The position numbers were made by a program, and so were the translations under genes. Under the pieces are notes generated by a model. That model was given only the letters and a program-made list of their open reading frames with translations, was not told the origin of the DNA and made no database searches. Shown piece by piece: positions 35,437 through 42,648 of a stretch of DNA of 64,000 nt (positions within the stretch are counted from its first letter, which is position 1; every line of letters starts with the position of its first letter). The stretch covers positions 1 to 64,000 of the forward strand of contig JBEKIF010000033.1 in assembly GCA_050011895.1 (NCBI GenBank), given 5' to 3'. This DNA is from DATBGO01 sp050011895. Lineage in GTDB: Bacteria > Actinomycetota > Actinomycetes > Streptosporangiales > Streptosporangiaceae.

Positions 35437-37203
35437 GTGACTGCTGAGGCGCAGGCTGGCCTGTCCGGTCTGTCCGCGGACCTGGCCGGGCTGCCCACGC
35501 TGACGCTGGGCGAGCAGCAGCTCGGGGACTTGGAGCTGTTGCTATCCGGCGCATTCGCGCCGCTGACCGGTTTTATGTGCACGGCGGATGTCACCGCTGT
35601 CACCCGCACGGGCACGCTGGCTGACGGAACACCGTGGCCAATCCTGGTGACGCTCGACGTAGCGTATGACGCGGTTCCGCCGGAGGCCGACCGCATCGCC
35701 CTGGCCGATCCTGAGGGCGCGCCGCTGGCAGTGCTCGAGATCGCCGAGCGCAGCGAGCTTCCCGCCGCCGATCCGGGCCGGGACTCCGCCCACGGGCTGG
35801 TCAGGCTCAGCGGCCGGGTCTCCGGCAACCGCGAGATGGAGCACGGCCCGTTCCGGCGGCTGATGCTCGCGCCCGCGCAGGTACGCGCGCAGCTTGCCGC
35901 CAGCGGCGATGGGCCGGTGCTGGCGCTAGCCACCCGCGGGCCGCTGCACAGCCGCCAGATCGGCCAGCTCAGGCACGTTGCGGGCCAGCTGAAGGCACGG
36001 CTGCTGCTGCTGCCGCTGGTCGTCGGCCAGGCGGACGTCGTGCCCACCCCGGAAGCGCTGGTGCGGGCAGTGCTTGCGGCAGCCGCAACGAGCCTCCCGG
36101 CCGGGACACTGGTCGTCCCGGTACCGATGGGCGCGCGAGAGCCCGGTCCCGGTGCTGGCCCGGAACGCGAACTCGCGGCCCGGGCCATGATCGCGGCCGC
36201 CTACGGCGCGACCCACTTGATGGCCGATCCCGCCGACCCGGCGATCGGCCCGGCCGTCGGTACCGCTGCCAGCACCGCCATCGGGCCGACCGGGCGCACC
36301 ACCGTCAGCTCGGCAGGCGGCCCGGCCGCGGGCCACCCGCCGGACCGCCAGTGGGCAGCCGGCCCGGCCCGGAACCAGGCATCGGACCGCCAGCGGGCGG
36401 CCGGGGCAGCCAGCAGCGAGCCCGAAGGCGCCGTGGCCGGCCTCAACCCGGTCATCCCGGTACTGACCGTAGGCACCTGGGCCTATGACCCGCGCGCCGA
36501 GGTCTGGCGCCCGCTTGGCCTGATCGACACCGGCACCGAGCGGGACGACCTGTCGGTGGACGAGCTCGGCGACCTGCTGGATGCTGGCGCTCAGGTGCCG
36601 GACTGGTTCACGCCGGAGGCCGTGGCGCGAGAGCTGCGGCGGGCCAGGCCGCCCCGGGCGCAGCGAGGTTTCGTGCTGTTCCTGACGGGCTTGTCCGGTT
36701 CCGGCAAGTCCACCATCGCCAGGGATCTGCGGGACGCGCTCGCCGAGCGCGGCGACCGGCGCGTCTCGCTGCTCGACGGAGACCTGATCAGGCAGTTGCT
36801 TTCGGCCGGACTGACCTTCTCCCGGGCCGATCGTGACCTGAACATCGTGCGGATCGGTTTCGTGGCAGCCGAGATCGCACGACACGGCGGCATCGCGATC
36901 TGCGCTCCCATTGCGCCGTTCGCTGCGGCGCGGGCCCAGGTCCGCGAGATGGTCACGGAGGTCGGTGACTTCCTGCTGATCCACGTGGCAACGCCGGTCG
37001 CGGTGTGCGAGGCGCGGGATCGCAAGGGCCTGTATGCGAAGGCCCGGGCCGGCCTCATCGGGCAGTTCACCGGCATCTCTGACCCGTATGAGGAGCCCGA
37101 CGACGCCGAGCTGACCATCGACACCTCGGTCATGACCCGCAAAGAGGCCACCGACGCGGTACTCGGCATGCTCACATCGGGCGGCTGGCTCCCGGCTACC
37201 TGA
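35437..37203 (+). CDS. Degenerate ATP sulfurylase fused to APS kinase
   Basis: The C-terminal 190 residues are a complete adenylylsulfate kinase: P-loop GLSGSGKST at about residue 418, DGDLIRQLL, FSRADRDLNIVRIGFVA, and the KGLYAKARAG lid. It should phosphorylate APS to PAPS. The N-terminal 390 residues match the PUA-like and catalytic domains of ATP sulfurylase. The active-site motif QxRNPxHxxH reads LATRGPLHSRQ, with Gln, Asn and second His lost, and the later GRDPAG motif is also gone. A Pro/Ala-rich insertion (about 270-330) interrupts it. The sulfurylase half is therefore probably inactive or regulatory. GGAGG lies 5 nt before the GTG at 35437. No cysD/cysN is in the window. Confidence 0.92.
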   Translation: MTAEAQAGLSGLSADLAGLPTLTLGEQQLGDLELLLSGAFAPLTGFMCTADVTAVTRTGTLADGTPWPILVTLDVAYDAVPPEADRIALADPEGAPLAVLEIAERSELPAADPGRDSAHGLVRLSGRVSGNREMEHGPFRRLMLAPAQVRAQLAASGDGPVLALATRGPLHSRQIGQLRHVAGQLKARLLLLPLVVGQADVVPTPEALVRAVLAAAATSLPAGTLVVPVPMGAREPGPGAGPERELAARAMIAAAYGATHLMADPADPAIGPAVGTAASTAIGPTGRTTVSSAGGPAAGHPPDRQWAAGPARNQASDRQRAAGAASSEPEGAVAGLNPVIPVLTVGTWAYDPRAEVWRPLGLIDTGTERDDLSVDELGDLLDAGAQVPDWFTPEAVARELRRARPPRAQRGFVLFLTGLSGSGKSTIARDLRDALAERGDRRVSLLDGDLIRQLLSAGLTFSRADRDLNIVRIGFVAAEIARHGGIAICAPIAPFAAARAQVREMVTEVGDFLLIHVATPVAVCEARDRKGLYAKARAGLIGQFTGISDPYEEPDDAELTIDTSVMTRKEATDAVLGMLTSGGWLPAT

Positions 37204-37226
37204 CTCACCGGGTACGTCCCCAGCTA

Positions 37227-37469
37227 TTAGTCCTTATCCTCCGCCCTGGCGCCCTCGTCGAGCCGACTGCGGAAGCTGCCGATCCTGGTGGCCAGTGCTG
37301 ACGACATGGCGTCCCGCTGCCGGGACAGCAGCACAAAGCTGGCGATGCCGCTGATTACCAGGGCCAGGCCGATCAGCAGCAGCCCGGTGGCGCCTGCGAG
37401 GTAGAGCAGGATCATCGAGACCACGAAGAGCAAGATCCTCGCGGCCGTGTAGGCGAACGTAGCGCGCAT
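37227..37469 (-). CDS. DUF4229 membrane protein
   Basis: This 80-residue protein has two membrane helices (ARILLFVVSMILLYLAGA and LLLIGLALVISGIASFVLL) separated by a two- or three-residue turn. A charged cytoplasmic tail with SRQRDAMSSAL follows. This matches the small actinobacterial DUF4229 family of unknown function. I chose the ATG at 37469, which gives the family-like N-terminus; the frame remains open to 37511 and no clear ribosome binding site decides. It is convergent with the APS kinase gene and co-directional with threonine dehydratase. Confidence 0.82.
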   Translation of the reverse strand: MRATFAYTAARILLFVVSMILLYLAGATGLLLIGLALVISGIASFVLLSRQRDAMSSALATRIGSFRSRLDEGARAEDKD

Positions 37470-37535
37470 GGTAAGCCAAGAGTATTCGGTGCGCACCTCA
37501 GGTCCGCTCATCCGGGTACCGCTTATCGCGGCGCC

Positions 37536-38519
37536 TCACCCGGGTGCCGGGGCTCCGCCCAAAACATCCGCGAGCAGCGCGGGATCGACGTTGCCGCCGG
37601 AGACCACCGCGACCGTCGTAGTGCCGGCGGGCAGCTGCGCGCCGCGGAACAGGCACGCCGCCACCGCTACCGCCCCGCCAGGCTCGGCGACCAGCCTGGC
37701 CCGCACGGCGAGCCGCCGCATCGCCTCGCGGATCTCTTCCTCAGATACCGTCACGATGTCGTGTACCTGGCGCAGCATGTGCTGCAGCGGCAGTTCGCCT
37801 ACCTGTTCTACCCGGAGGGCATCGGCGATCGTGCGCTGCGTTTGCGAGGCCTGCCAGGCGATGCGGTGGCCCGCGCGCAGCGAATCCCGCGCGTCAGCAG
37901 CAAGTTCGGGCTCTACGCCGACCACCTTGGCCCGCGGCAGCACGGCCGCGGCGGCCGCGGCGATACCGGAGATCAGGCCGCCTCCGCTGACCGGGCAGAC
38001 GATGAGATCTGTATCCGGGCGTTCGGCTGCGATCTCCAGCCCGATGGTCCCTTGCCCGGCGATCACCGTGCGATGCTCGAAAGGCGGGATGACGGAATAG
38101 CCGTAACGTTCGACGAGTTCGGCCGTCGCCGCCGTCCGCGCCGCCAGGCCCGGCTCACAGACGACGATCGTGGCACCAAGGTCGCTGGCCGCCGCGACCT
38201 TGACCTGCGGGGCGTTCGCGGGGATGACTACGGTCGCCGGCACCTTGAGCAATGCCGCCGCGTAGGCGACGGCGAGCGCGTGGTTGCCGCTTGAGTGCGC
38301 TACGACACCGCGCTTGCGCTGCCTGTCGGTCAGCATGCTGATCGCCGCGTACGCGCCCCGCAGTTTGAACGAGCCGGTGAGCTGGAGTGATTCGGGCTTC
38401 AGCAACAGCCCGGGCCCGGCGGCAGGGAATGGCAGGAGCTGCGTTCTCAGCGCCACGCCCGCAAGCCGGCCAGCGGCGGCGCGAATCTCATCGATGGTCA
38501 CAAGTTCCGGCACTGCCAC
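37536..38519 (-). CDS. Threonine/serine dehydratase-like PLP enzyme
   Basis: This 327-residue fold-type II PLP enzyme has the cofactor lysine in TGSFKLRGA at about residue 52, SSGNHALAVAYAA for phosphate/substrate binding, and the glycine-rich VCPVSGGGLISG loop. It would deaminate threonine or serine to 2-oxoacids. It lacks the C-terminal ACT-like regulatory domain of biosynthetic IlvA, so a catabolic or racemase-type function (threonine dehydratase, serine racemase) is more likely. The gene is divergent from bldC across a 377-bp gap. The substrate cannot be decided by eye. Confidence 0.88.
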   Translation of the reverse strand: MAVPELVTIDEIRAAAGRLAGVALRTQLLPFPAAGPGLLLKPESLQLTGSFKLRGAYAAISMLTDRQRKRGVVAHSSGNHALAVAYAAALLKVPATVVIPANAPQVKVAAASDLGATIVVCEPGLAARTAATAELVERYGYSVIPPFEHRTVIAGQGTIGLEIAAERPDTDLIVCPVSGGGLISGIAAAAAAVLPRAKVVGVEPELAADARDSLRAGHRIAWQASQTQRTIADALRVEQVGELPLQHMLRQVHDIVTVSEEEIREAMRRLAVRARLVAEPGGAVAVAACLFRGAQLPAGTTTVAVVSGGNVDPALLADVLGGAPAPG

Positions 38520-38841
38520 ACCCTACGGCCCGATGCACCAGATCCATATGGGCAAATGATCGGCCGGGAAAATCTCGCCGAAGGCCACCCGCGCAGTCGG
38601 CCACGACGGCTCCTGAACGGCTGGCACAAAGGCGTCATCCGCCCCGGCCGGGTCACACCCGCAGCGCCTCTGCTTCGGGCCCGCGCAAACCGAGCCGGCC
38701 GGCGACGCGCCGACGGCGGGACATGCCGATGCGCGGCGCCGCTGGCCGGGGCTTCGTGGCACCCCGTGCTGGCTGCGTCATCGTTCCGTCACGCGCAAGA
38801 TTTCCCAGACCAGATTTTTACGGAATCTAAGGAGAAAAACC
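38520..38841. other. Gene-free region upstream of bldC
   Basis: I found no supported gene here. The last 40 bases become AT-rich (GATTTTTACGGAATCT at about 38811-38828), which is a likely promoter zone for the bldC leader. No known riboswitch or operator was recognised. Confidence 0.5.
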
Positions 38842-38913
38842 GTGTTTGTCGCAACACTTAGGACAAGCTCCTATGGAGACGAGGAGGGGTACCAAAATGG
38901 ACGGCAACAGTGA
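38842..38913 (+). CDS. Possible 23-codon leader ORF overlapping the bldC start
   Basis: AAGGAG lies 7 nt before a GTG at 38842, as good a ribosome binding site as bldC itself has. The frame encodes 23 residues (beginning VFVATLRTSSYGDEEG) and stops at 38911-38913, 14 bases inside bldC in another frame. Translation could therefore couple to or hinder bldC initiation. It could equally be a chance ORF; conservation is unknown. Confidence 0.4.
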   Translation: MFVATLRTSSYGDEEGYQNGRQQ

Positions 38914-39100
38914 GCGGCTGCTCACTCCAGGAGAGGTCGCTGCCCTGTTTCGCGTTGACCCGAAGACCGTCACCCGATGGGCAGCATCGGGCCGTATCAG
39001 CAGCATCCGCACCCCCGGCGGCCACCGGCGGTTCCGTGAGTCGGAGGTAAGAGCGCTGCTCAGCGGGGACTCAGGCGCTCCCGCGACCACGGCGGTGTGA
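38897..39100 (+). CDS. bldC: BldC-family MerR-like DNA-binding protein
   Basis: BldC is a small MerR-like winged-helix protein without an effector domain. In Streptomyces it delays entry into development by binding head-to-tail on DNA. The 67-residue product has the defining sequence LLTPGEVAALFRVDPKTVTR, then IRTPGGHRRFRESEVRALL. This is nearly identical in pattern and length to Streptomyces BldC. The ATG at 38897 follows GAGGAGG by 8 nt; an open frame upstream is not part of the gene. It supports assignment of the organism to a differentiating actinomycete. Confidence 0.93.
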   Translation: MDGNSERLLTPGEVAALFRVDPKTVTRWAASGRISSIRTPGGHRRFRESEVRALLSGDSGAPATTAV

Positions 39101-39280
39101 AGCGGCGGTAGGGCGCAGGCTGGGCGCGGGCGCGGCGTCGGGGTGGCGCAACAGTGCGGCGCGGCGGCCGAGCCCGGGTAAGCCGGGCAAGCCGGGTGGT
39201 CGGGCGAGCAGGATGAGCAGCATATGAAGGTGAGCCGGCCCGCGGGTACGAGCGGCATCCGTCCCTCACTTCGGAGCAGG

Positions 39281-39550
39281 CTAAGCGTCCTCACCATCGT
39301 GCGAACCGTTCCGGCCGCCTCCTCGGGCCAGGAAGTCGAGGAACTGCCTGCGCAGCGGCTCGTCACCGTCCTGCCACCGCTTGCGCCGTTCGGCCAGTTC
39401 CTCCTGCGTTATCGCCTGCTCAGCCAGCCGGGCGTAGTCCGCATCGTCCGGGCCGATCTCGACATACGCATCGCTCATCAGCTGGCCGTCGCCGCTGATC
39501 GCGGACTCAGGAACCAGCAGGTTGCCGTTAGGTAGCCGTATCACATACAT
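39281..39550 (-). CDS. Small acidic protein coupled to the zincin-like gene
   Basis: This 89-residue soluble protein starts MYVIRLPNGNLLVPESAISG and has an acidic, charged C-terminal half (AEQAITQEELAERRKRWQDG). The third-position GC bias is consistent with coding. Its ATG lies 12 bp after the zincin-like stop codon, and the ribosome binding site AGGGTGG overlaps that stop, so the two are probably co-translated. I do not recognise a family. As a small partner of a possible protease effector it could be an inhibitor or immunity protein, which is only inference from the arrangement. Confidence 0.75.
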   Translation of the reverse strand: MYVIRLPNGNLLVPESAISGDGQLMSDAYVEIGPDDADYARLAEQAITQEELAERRKRWQDGDEPLRRQFLDFLARGGGRNGSHDGEDA

Positions 39551-39562
39551 CGCTTGACCACC

Positions 39563-40957
39563 CTAGATGCCATAACGCATGTTGAAGTAAAGCATCACGT
39601 CCAGCGCCGCGCGTGTGTCCCCGCCGACCATATCTACCAGGGCGGGACGCTGACGTGACGCGATCGCCGCGAACGCGTCCGCAAAGAACTCCCTGCGGCC
39701 CAGTATCCCGCGCTGCTTATGGAAGTCACTGACCATGTGCTGCAGGCACCTATCGTAAAGGGCCCGGAACTCCGCCGAGTCAGACTGCCACTGCTCATCG
39801 GCGCCATCGAGATCATCGAGCGCGTGCCCGACCTCATGACACATGACATCCGGGCTTGGCGATGGCCGTGAACCTACCACGATCTTCCGCTCGCCGTACG
39901 CGCCGGCGCACGCATCCCAGGTCGCGCGACCGGATGGCAGCGGGACCCCGCTCAGGCTGCCCATGTCGTCGAGGTCGGGGACGCCGCCAGGACCGACGTG
40001 AATCGAGTCTAGGCCCGCAACGAGCTTCTCTTTGATCAGCTGCGGTAGCTCAGCAAGGCGGTCGATGGCGGCCGCGGACTCTGGCGGCGGGATCACGTCC
40101 GGCGCCCACTCCCTGCGGACCACTTCCTCAAGCCGCCCACAGTGCCTGCGGCCTGCCGCGGTGCGATTGCCGTGCGCAATCTCATACCAGGGTAGTTTCG
40201 CCGCCGCGCCGTCACGCGCCACGATCCGTTCCGAGTCCCTGCCCACCGCCTGGCCCGCGGCCGCCAGGGCCTCGGCCGCCTGGCCCCCGGCCGCCTGGCC
40301 CCCGGCCGCCTGGCCGGTCGACCGACGCGCGGCCAGCCGATCTGCAGCCGGCCGATCCGCAGCCGACTTAGCTGCGGCCGCCTGAGCTGCAGCCGCCTGA
40401 GCTGCAGCCGTCTGAGCTGCTGTCGCCTGGCTTCCGGAACCCTCATCCGCTGGCCGCTGACCGCGGGGCTCCCGGCCCACTGCGGGAGCGTTAGGCGCGG
40501 TGCGGACGGCGGCCCGCGCCGCCCCCCAGCGGCGCGCCGCAGGCCTGCCCCTGGCCGGGCCAGTGCGCGTCGCAGCAGCAGCGCCGCCGGTGGCTGGCGG
40601 CGCGGTGCCGATGCCGGACGACCGTGCCGACTCGTCGGCCAGCCAGTCGGTTGCGGGCGCTTCAACCCGGCCGGGACCGCTGTTATCAGTAAGGCGGCTG
40701 TTGTCAGGAAGGACCAGCCTGGGGGCTGTGCCCTTGCGATGACTGCCGATCGCGCCTGGCGCTCGGCCGGCCATACCGGGCGCCCGGTCAGCGCCGCCGC
40801 CGGGCATCCCGCCAGCCCCGCCGGGCGCTCTGGGCGGCCCGGCGGCCGCATCTGGACGGCCCCGCGCCTCAGCTGCCCGGGCTGCCCGGCTCTCGGCGCG
40901 CCGCGCAGGTTTCCGCCTGAGGGAACGCCGGACACGATCGAGTAACCGCAGCCGCAT
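39563..40957 (-). CDS. Zincin-like (lethal-factor-type) metalloprotease domain protein
   Basis: The last 150 residues hold a zinc-peptidase signature: HEVGHALDDLDG at about residue 371 (HExxH) and a downstream Glu in GRREFFADAFAAI near 424. The spacing and the EFFADAFA helix resemble the anthrax lethal factor-like (ATLF/M34) zincins. About 300 residues before it are low-complexity Ala/Gln/Arg/Pro-rich, including AAGGQ repeats and an Arg-rich N-terminus, with no signal peptide. GGGAG lies 8 nt before the ATG at 40957. It is followed by a small unrecognised gene. Toxin-like effector or domestic protease are both possible. The family call is tentative; the HExxH site is clear. Confidence 0.78.
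   Translation of the reverse strand: MRLRLLDRVRRSLRRKPARRAESRAARAAEARGRPDAAAGPPRAPGGAGGMPGGGADRAPGMAGRAPGAIGSHRKGTAPRLVLPDNSRLTDNSGPGRVEAPATDWLADESARSSGIGTAPPATGGAAAATRTGPARGRPAARRWGAARAAVRTAPNAPAVGREPRGQRPADEGSGSQATAAQTAAAQAAAAQAAAAKSAADRPAADRLAARRSTGQAAGGQAAGGQAAEALAAAGQAVGRDSERIVARDGAAAKLPWYEIAHGNRTAAGRRHCGRLEEVVRREWAPDVIPPPESAAAIDRLAELPQLIKEKLVAGLDSIHVGPGGVPDLDDMGSLSGVPLPSGRATWDACAGAYGERKIVVGSRPSPSPDVMCHEVGHALDDLDGADEQWQSDSAEFRALYDRCLQHMVSDFHKQRGILGRREFFADAFAAIASRQRPALVDMVGGDTRAALDVMLYFNMRYGI
40265..40440. repeat. 15-bp repeats in the zincin-like gene
   Basis: A Gly/Gln/Ala-coding unit cctggcccccggccg is repeated from about 40265 to 40320. A second unit (gagctgcagccgcct) is repeated from about 40385 to 40430. 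Both are in frame and encode AAGGQ and AAAQA pentapeptides. Confidence 0.8.
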
Positions 40958-41107
40958 GTTGCACTCCCTGAGTGGCGTCAAGCCGTAAGGCTACGACGAA
41001 TCCCCCTCAACCGTCATATTCGGTCACCCAAGGTGATCTATTATGGTCAGTCGCAGTTTGCCATGATGACTAGGCCGATTCGCCGACGAGTCCGGCGTTC
41101 CAGCAGC

Positions 41108-41113
41108 TAGGCT
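41108..41113 (+). promoter_or_regulatory. -10 element for a leaderless transcript
   Basis: TAGGCT ends 6 nt before the ATG at 41120, and no ribosome binding site is present. This is the common actinobacterial leaderless arrangement. Confidence 0.5.
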
Positions 41114-41119
41114 TCGGCC

Positions 41120-41545
41120 ATGTTGCTCATCGGCCTGCTGTTTGCGCTGATCACGGTCGGTTTCGTCGGACCGTGCCTCATCGATGTCGCCCGCACGCCG
41201 CACTTTGCGATACGCAGCCTAACCAAAAGAACCTGGCTGCTCCTGATCATCTTGCTCTCCGTAGTCGGCGGCGTGGCCTGGCTGTTGGCCGGCCGGCCTA
41301 CCCGGCGGTGGTACGCACCGCCGATGCACCGACGCCTGGACGACTCGCGGGCCTTCCGCCAGCAGGAGGCCGTCCGGCGCCACCCGGCCGGCCGGGACCC
41401 GGAACTGGACTTCGACACCCTCACGGGCCTGGCAGCAGCGGCGGGCTACGAGCCACGGCCGATCGGGCCCGACGATGATCCTGAGTTCCTGCTGGAGCTC
41501 GCGCGCAGGATCCGTGACGGCCGCGAGGCGGACAACGACGCCTGA
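41120..41545 (+). CDS. Small membrane protein, PLDc_N-like
   Basis: This 141-residue protein begins with two membrane helices (LLIGLLFALITVGFVGPCLI and WLLLIILLSVVGGVAWLL), joined by a short basic loop (RTPHFAIRSLTKR). The W-rich pair resembles the phospholipase-D-nuclease N-terminal module (PLDc_N) without the nuclease. The C-terminal 80 residues are charged, acidic and soluble (DPELDFDTLTGLAAAAGYEP). Its last 125 bases overlap the 3' extension of ccsB on the other strand, and its stop codon lies in the first unit of a 17-bp repeat. The role is unknown. A leaderless promoter is likely. Confidence 0.78.
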   Translation: MLLIGLLFALITVGFVGPCLIDVARTPHFAIRSLTKRTWLLLIILLSVVGGVAWLLAGRPTRRWYAPPMHRRLDDSRAFRQQEAVRRHPAGRDPELDFDTLTGLAAAAGYEPRPIGPDDDPEFLLELARRIRDGREADNDA

Positions 41546-42641
41546 CTCCTCGGCAGCCCTGACTCCTCGGCAGCCCTGACTCCTCGGCAGCCCTGACTCC
41601 TCGGCAGCAGGAATGCAGGCCGGTGACCCAGAGGTTGATCCCGATCAGGTTGAACATCAGGCAGCCGAACCCGACGAGCTGGATGTAGGCCGCGCGTCGT
41701 CCGCGCCAGCCCCCAGTCGCCCGGGCGTGCAGGAACCCCGCGTACACAACCCAGGTGATGAAGGACCAGGTCTCCTTCGGGTCCCAGCCCCAGTACCTGC
41801 CCCATGCCTGGTCAGCCCAGATCGCGCCGGCCATGATGCCGAACGTCCAGACCGGGAAGGCAAACAGGATCGTCCGGTAGGAGAGCCGGTCAAGCAGCAG
41901 CGGGTTCGGGAGCCGCTGCATGATCCCGCCGAGCCCCGACGGCTGGCCGGCCGCGACCCGCCGCTCGTACCTGTCAACGGCCAGGTACATCGCCGTGACG
42001 ACCGCACCGACGATATACAGCCCGCTGGCGATGATCATCGCTGTTACGTGGATCGCGATCCAGTACGACTGCAGCGCGGGCACCAGGGCCCCGGCCGGCG
42101 TATACACGACGGTCACGGCCAGGCCGAGCGCGAAGACGACGGGCAGCATCACGAACAGGCCGATGTAATAGGCCTTGTACCGGCTGGCGACGACGACCAG
42201 GACTATCACCGCCATGCAGGTGATGGCCATGATGAACTCGTACATGTTGCCCCACGGCACCCGGTGCTCGGACAGGCCGCGGGCGAGGATGCCGGCGACG
42301 TGCGCCGCGAGGCCGACGCAGGTGAGCGTGAAGGCGACCCGAACCCAGAACCCGGCACCCGCCCGCCCGGCGGGTGGGGCTGCTGGCGCGCCAGCCCCCG
42401 ACACAGCCAGGGCACCGCCGGCCGGACGGGCCGTGGCAGGCGGCGCCGCGGCGGCGCCAGCCTGGGCGGCGACGGACGCCGTGCCGACAAGCTCGGGCAC
42501 CCGGACCGCGGCGGCCCCGGCGACCGGACTGCGGCCGAACGCAAAGTCACACGCGTAGGCGAGCATCGCCAGCGCGTAGATGACCACCGTGGACAGCAGG
42601 AGGGCGTTGCTGGCCTGGGCCAATCCCAAGTTGACAGGCAC
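41421..42641 (-). CDS. ccsB: Cytochrome c biogenesis protein CcsB/CcsA-type
   Basis: This heme-handling membrane protein of the system II cytochrome c synthetase has about eight membrane helices. The tryptophan-rich signature WGRYWGWDPKETWSF lies at about residue 275 and the conserved His residues are present, including the final GLHS. System II joins heme to cytochrome c on the outer face, with ResB. The GTG at 42641 has GAGG 5 nt upstream and lies 7 bp after the resB stop. Residues about 60-105 are an Ala/Pro insertion. Normal homologues end shortly after GLHS. Here a 17-bp repeat follows and the frame continues about 60 non-conserved residues into the antisense of the next gene. Confidence 0.9.
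   Translation of the reverse strand: MPVNLGLAQASNALLLSTVVIYALAMLAYACDFAFGRSPVAGAAAVRVPELVGTASVAAQAGAAAAPPATARPAGGALAVSGAGAPAAPPAGRAGAGFWVRVAFTLTCVGLAAHVAGILARGLSEHRVPWGNMYEFIMAITCMAVIVLVVVASRYKAYYIGLFVMLPVVFALGLAVTVVYTPAGALVPALQSYWIAIHVTAMIIASGLYIVGAVVTAMYLAVDRYERRVAAGQPSGLGGIMQRLPNPLLLDRLSYRTILFAFPVWTFGIMAGAIWADQAWGRYWGWDPKETWSFITWVVYAGFLHARATGGWRGRRAAYIQLVGFGCLMFNLIGINLWVTGLHSCCRGVRAAEESGLPRSQGCRGVRRRCPPRGRHGSCARAPAGTQDHRRARSAVARSPPLLPGP
41541..41608. repeat. 17-bp tandem repeat at the ccsB 3' end, 4 units
   Basis: CCTGACTCCTCGGCAGC occurs four times without a mismatch, starting at 41541, 41558, 41575 and 41592. Because 17 is not a multiple of three, each unit is read in a different ccsB frame. 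Confidence 0.97.
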
Positions 42642-42648
42642 TGGAACC

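Noticed and set aside
38520..38841. Riboswitch upstream of bldC
   Set aside because: No known aptamer consensus or convincing fold was seen; only an AT-rich promoter-like end.
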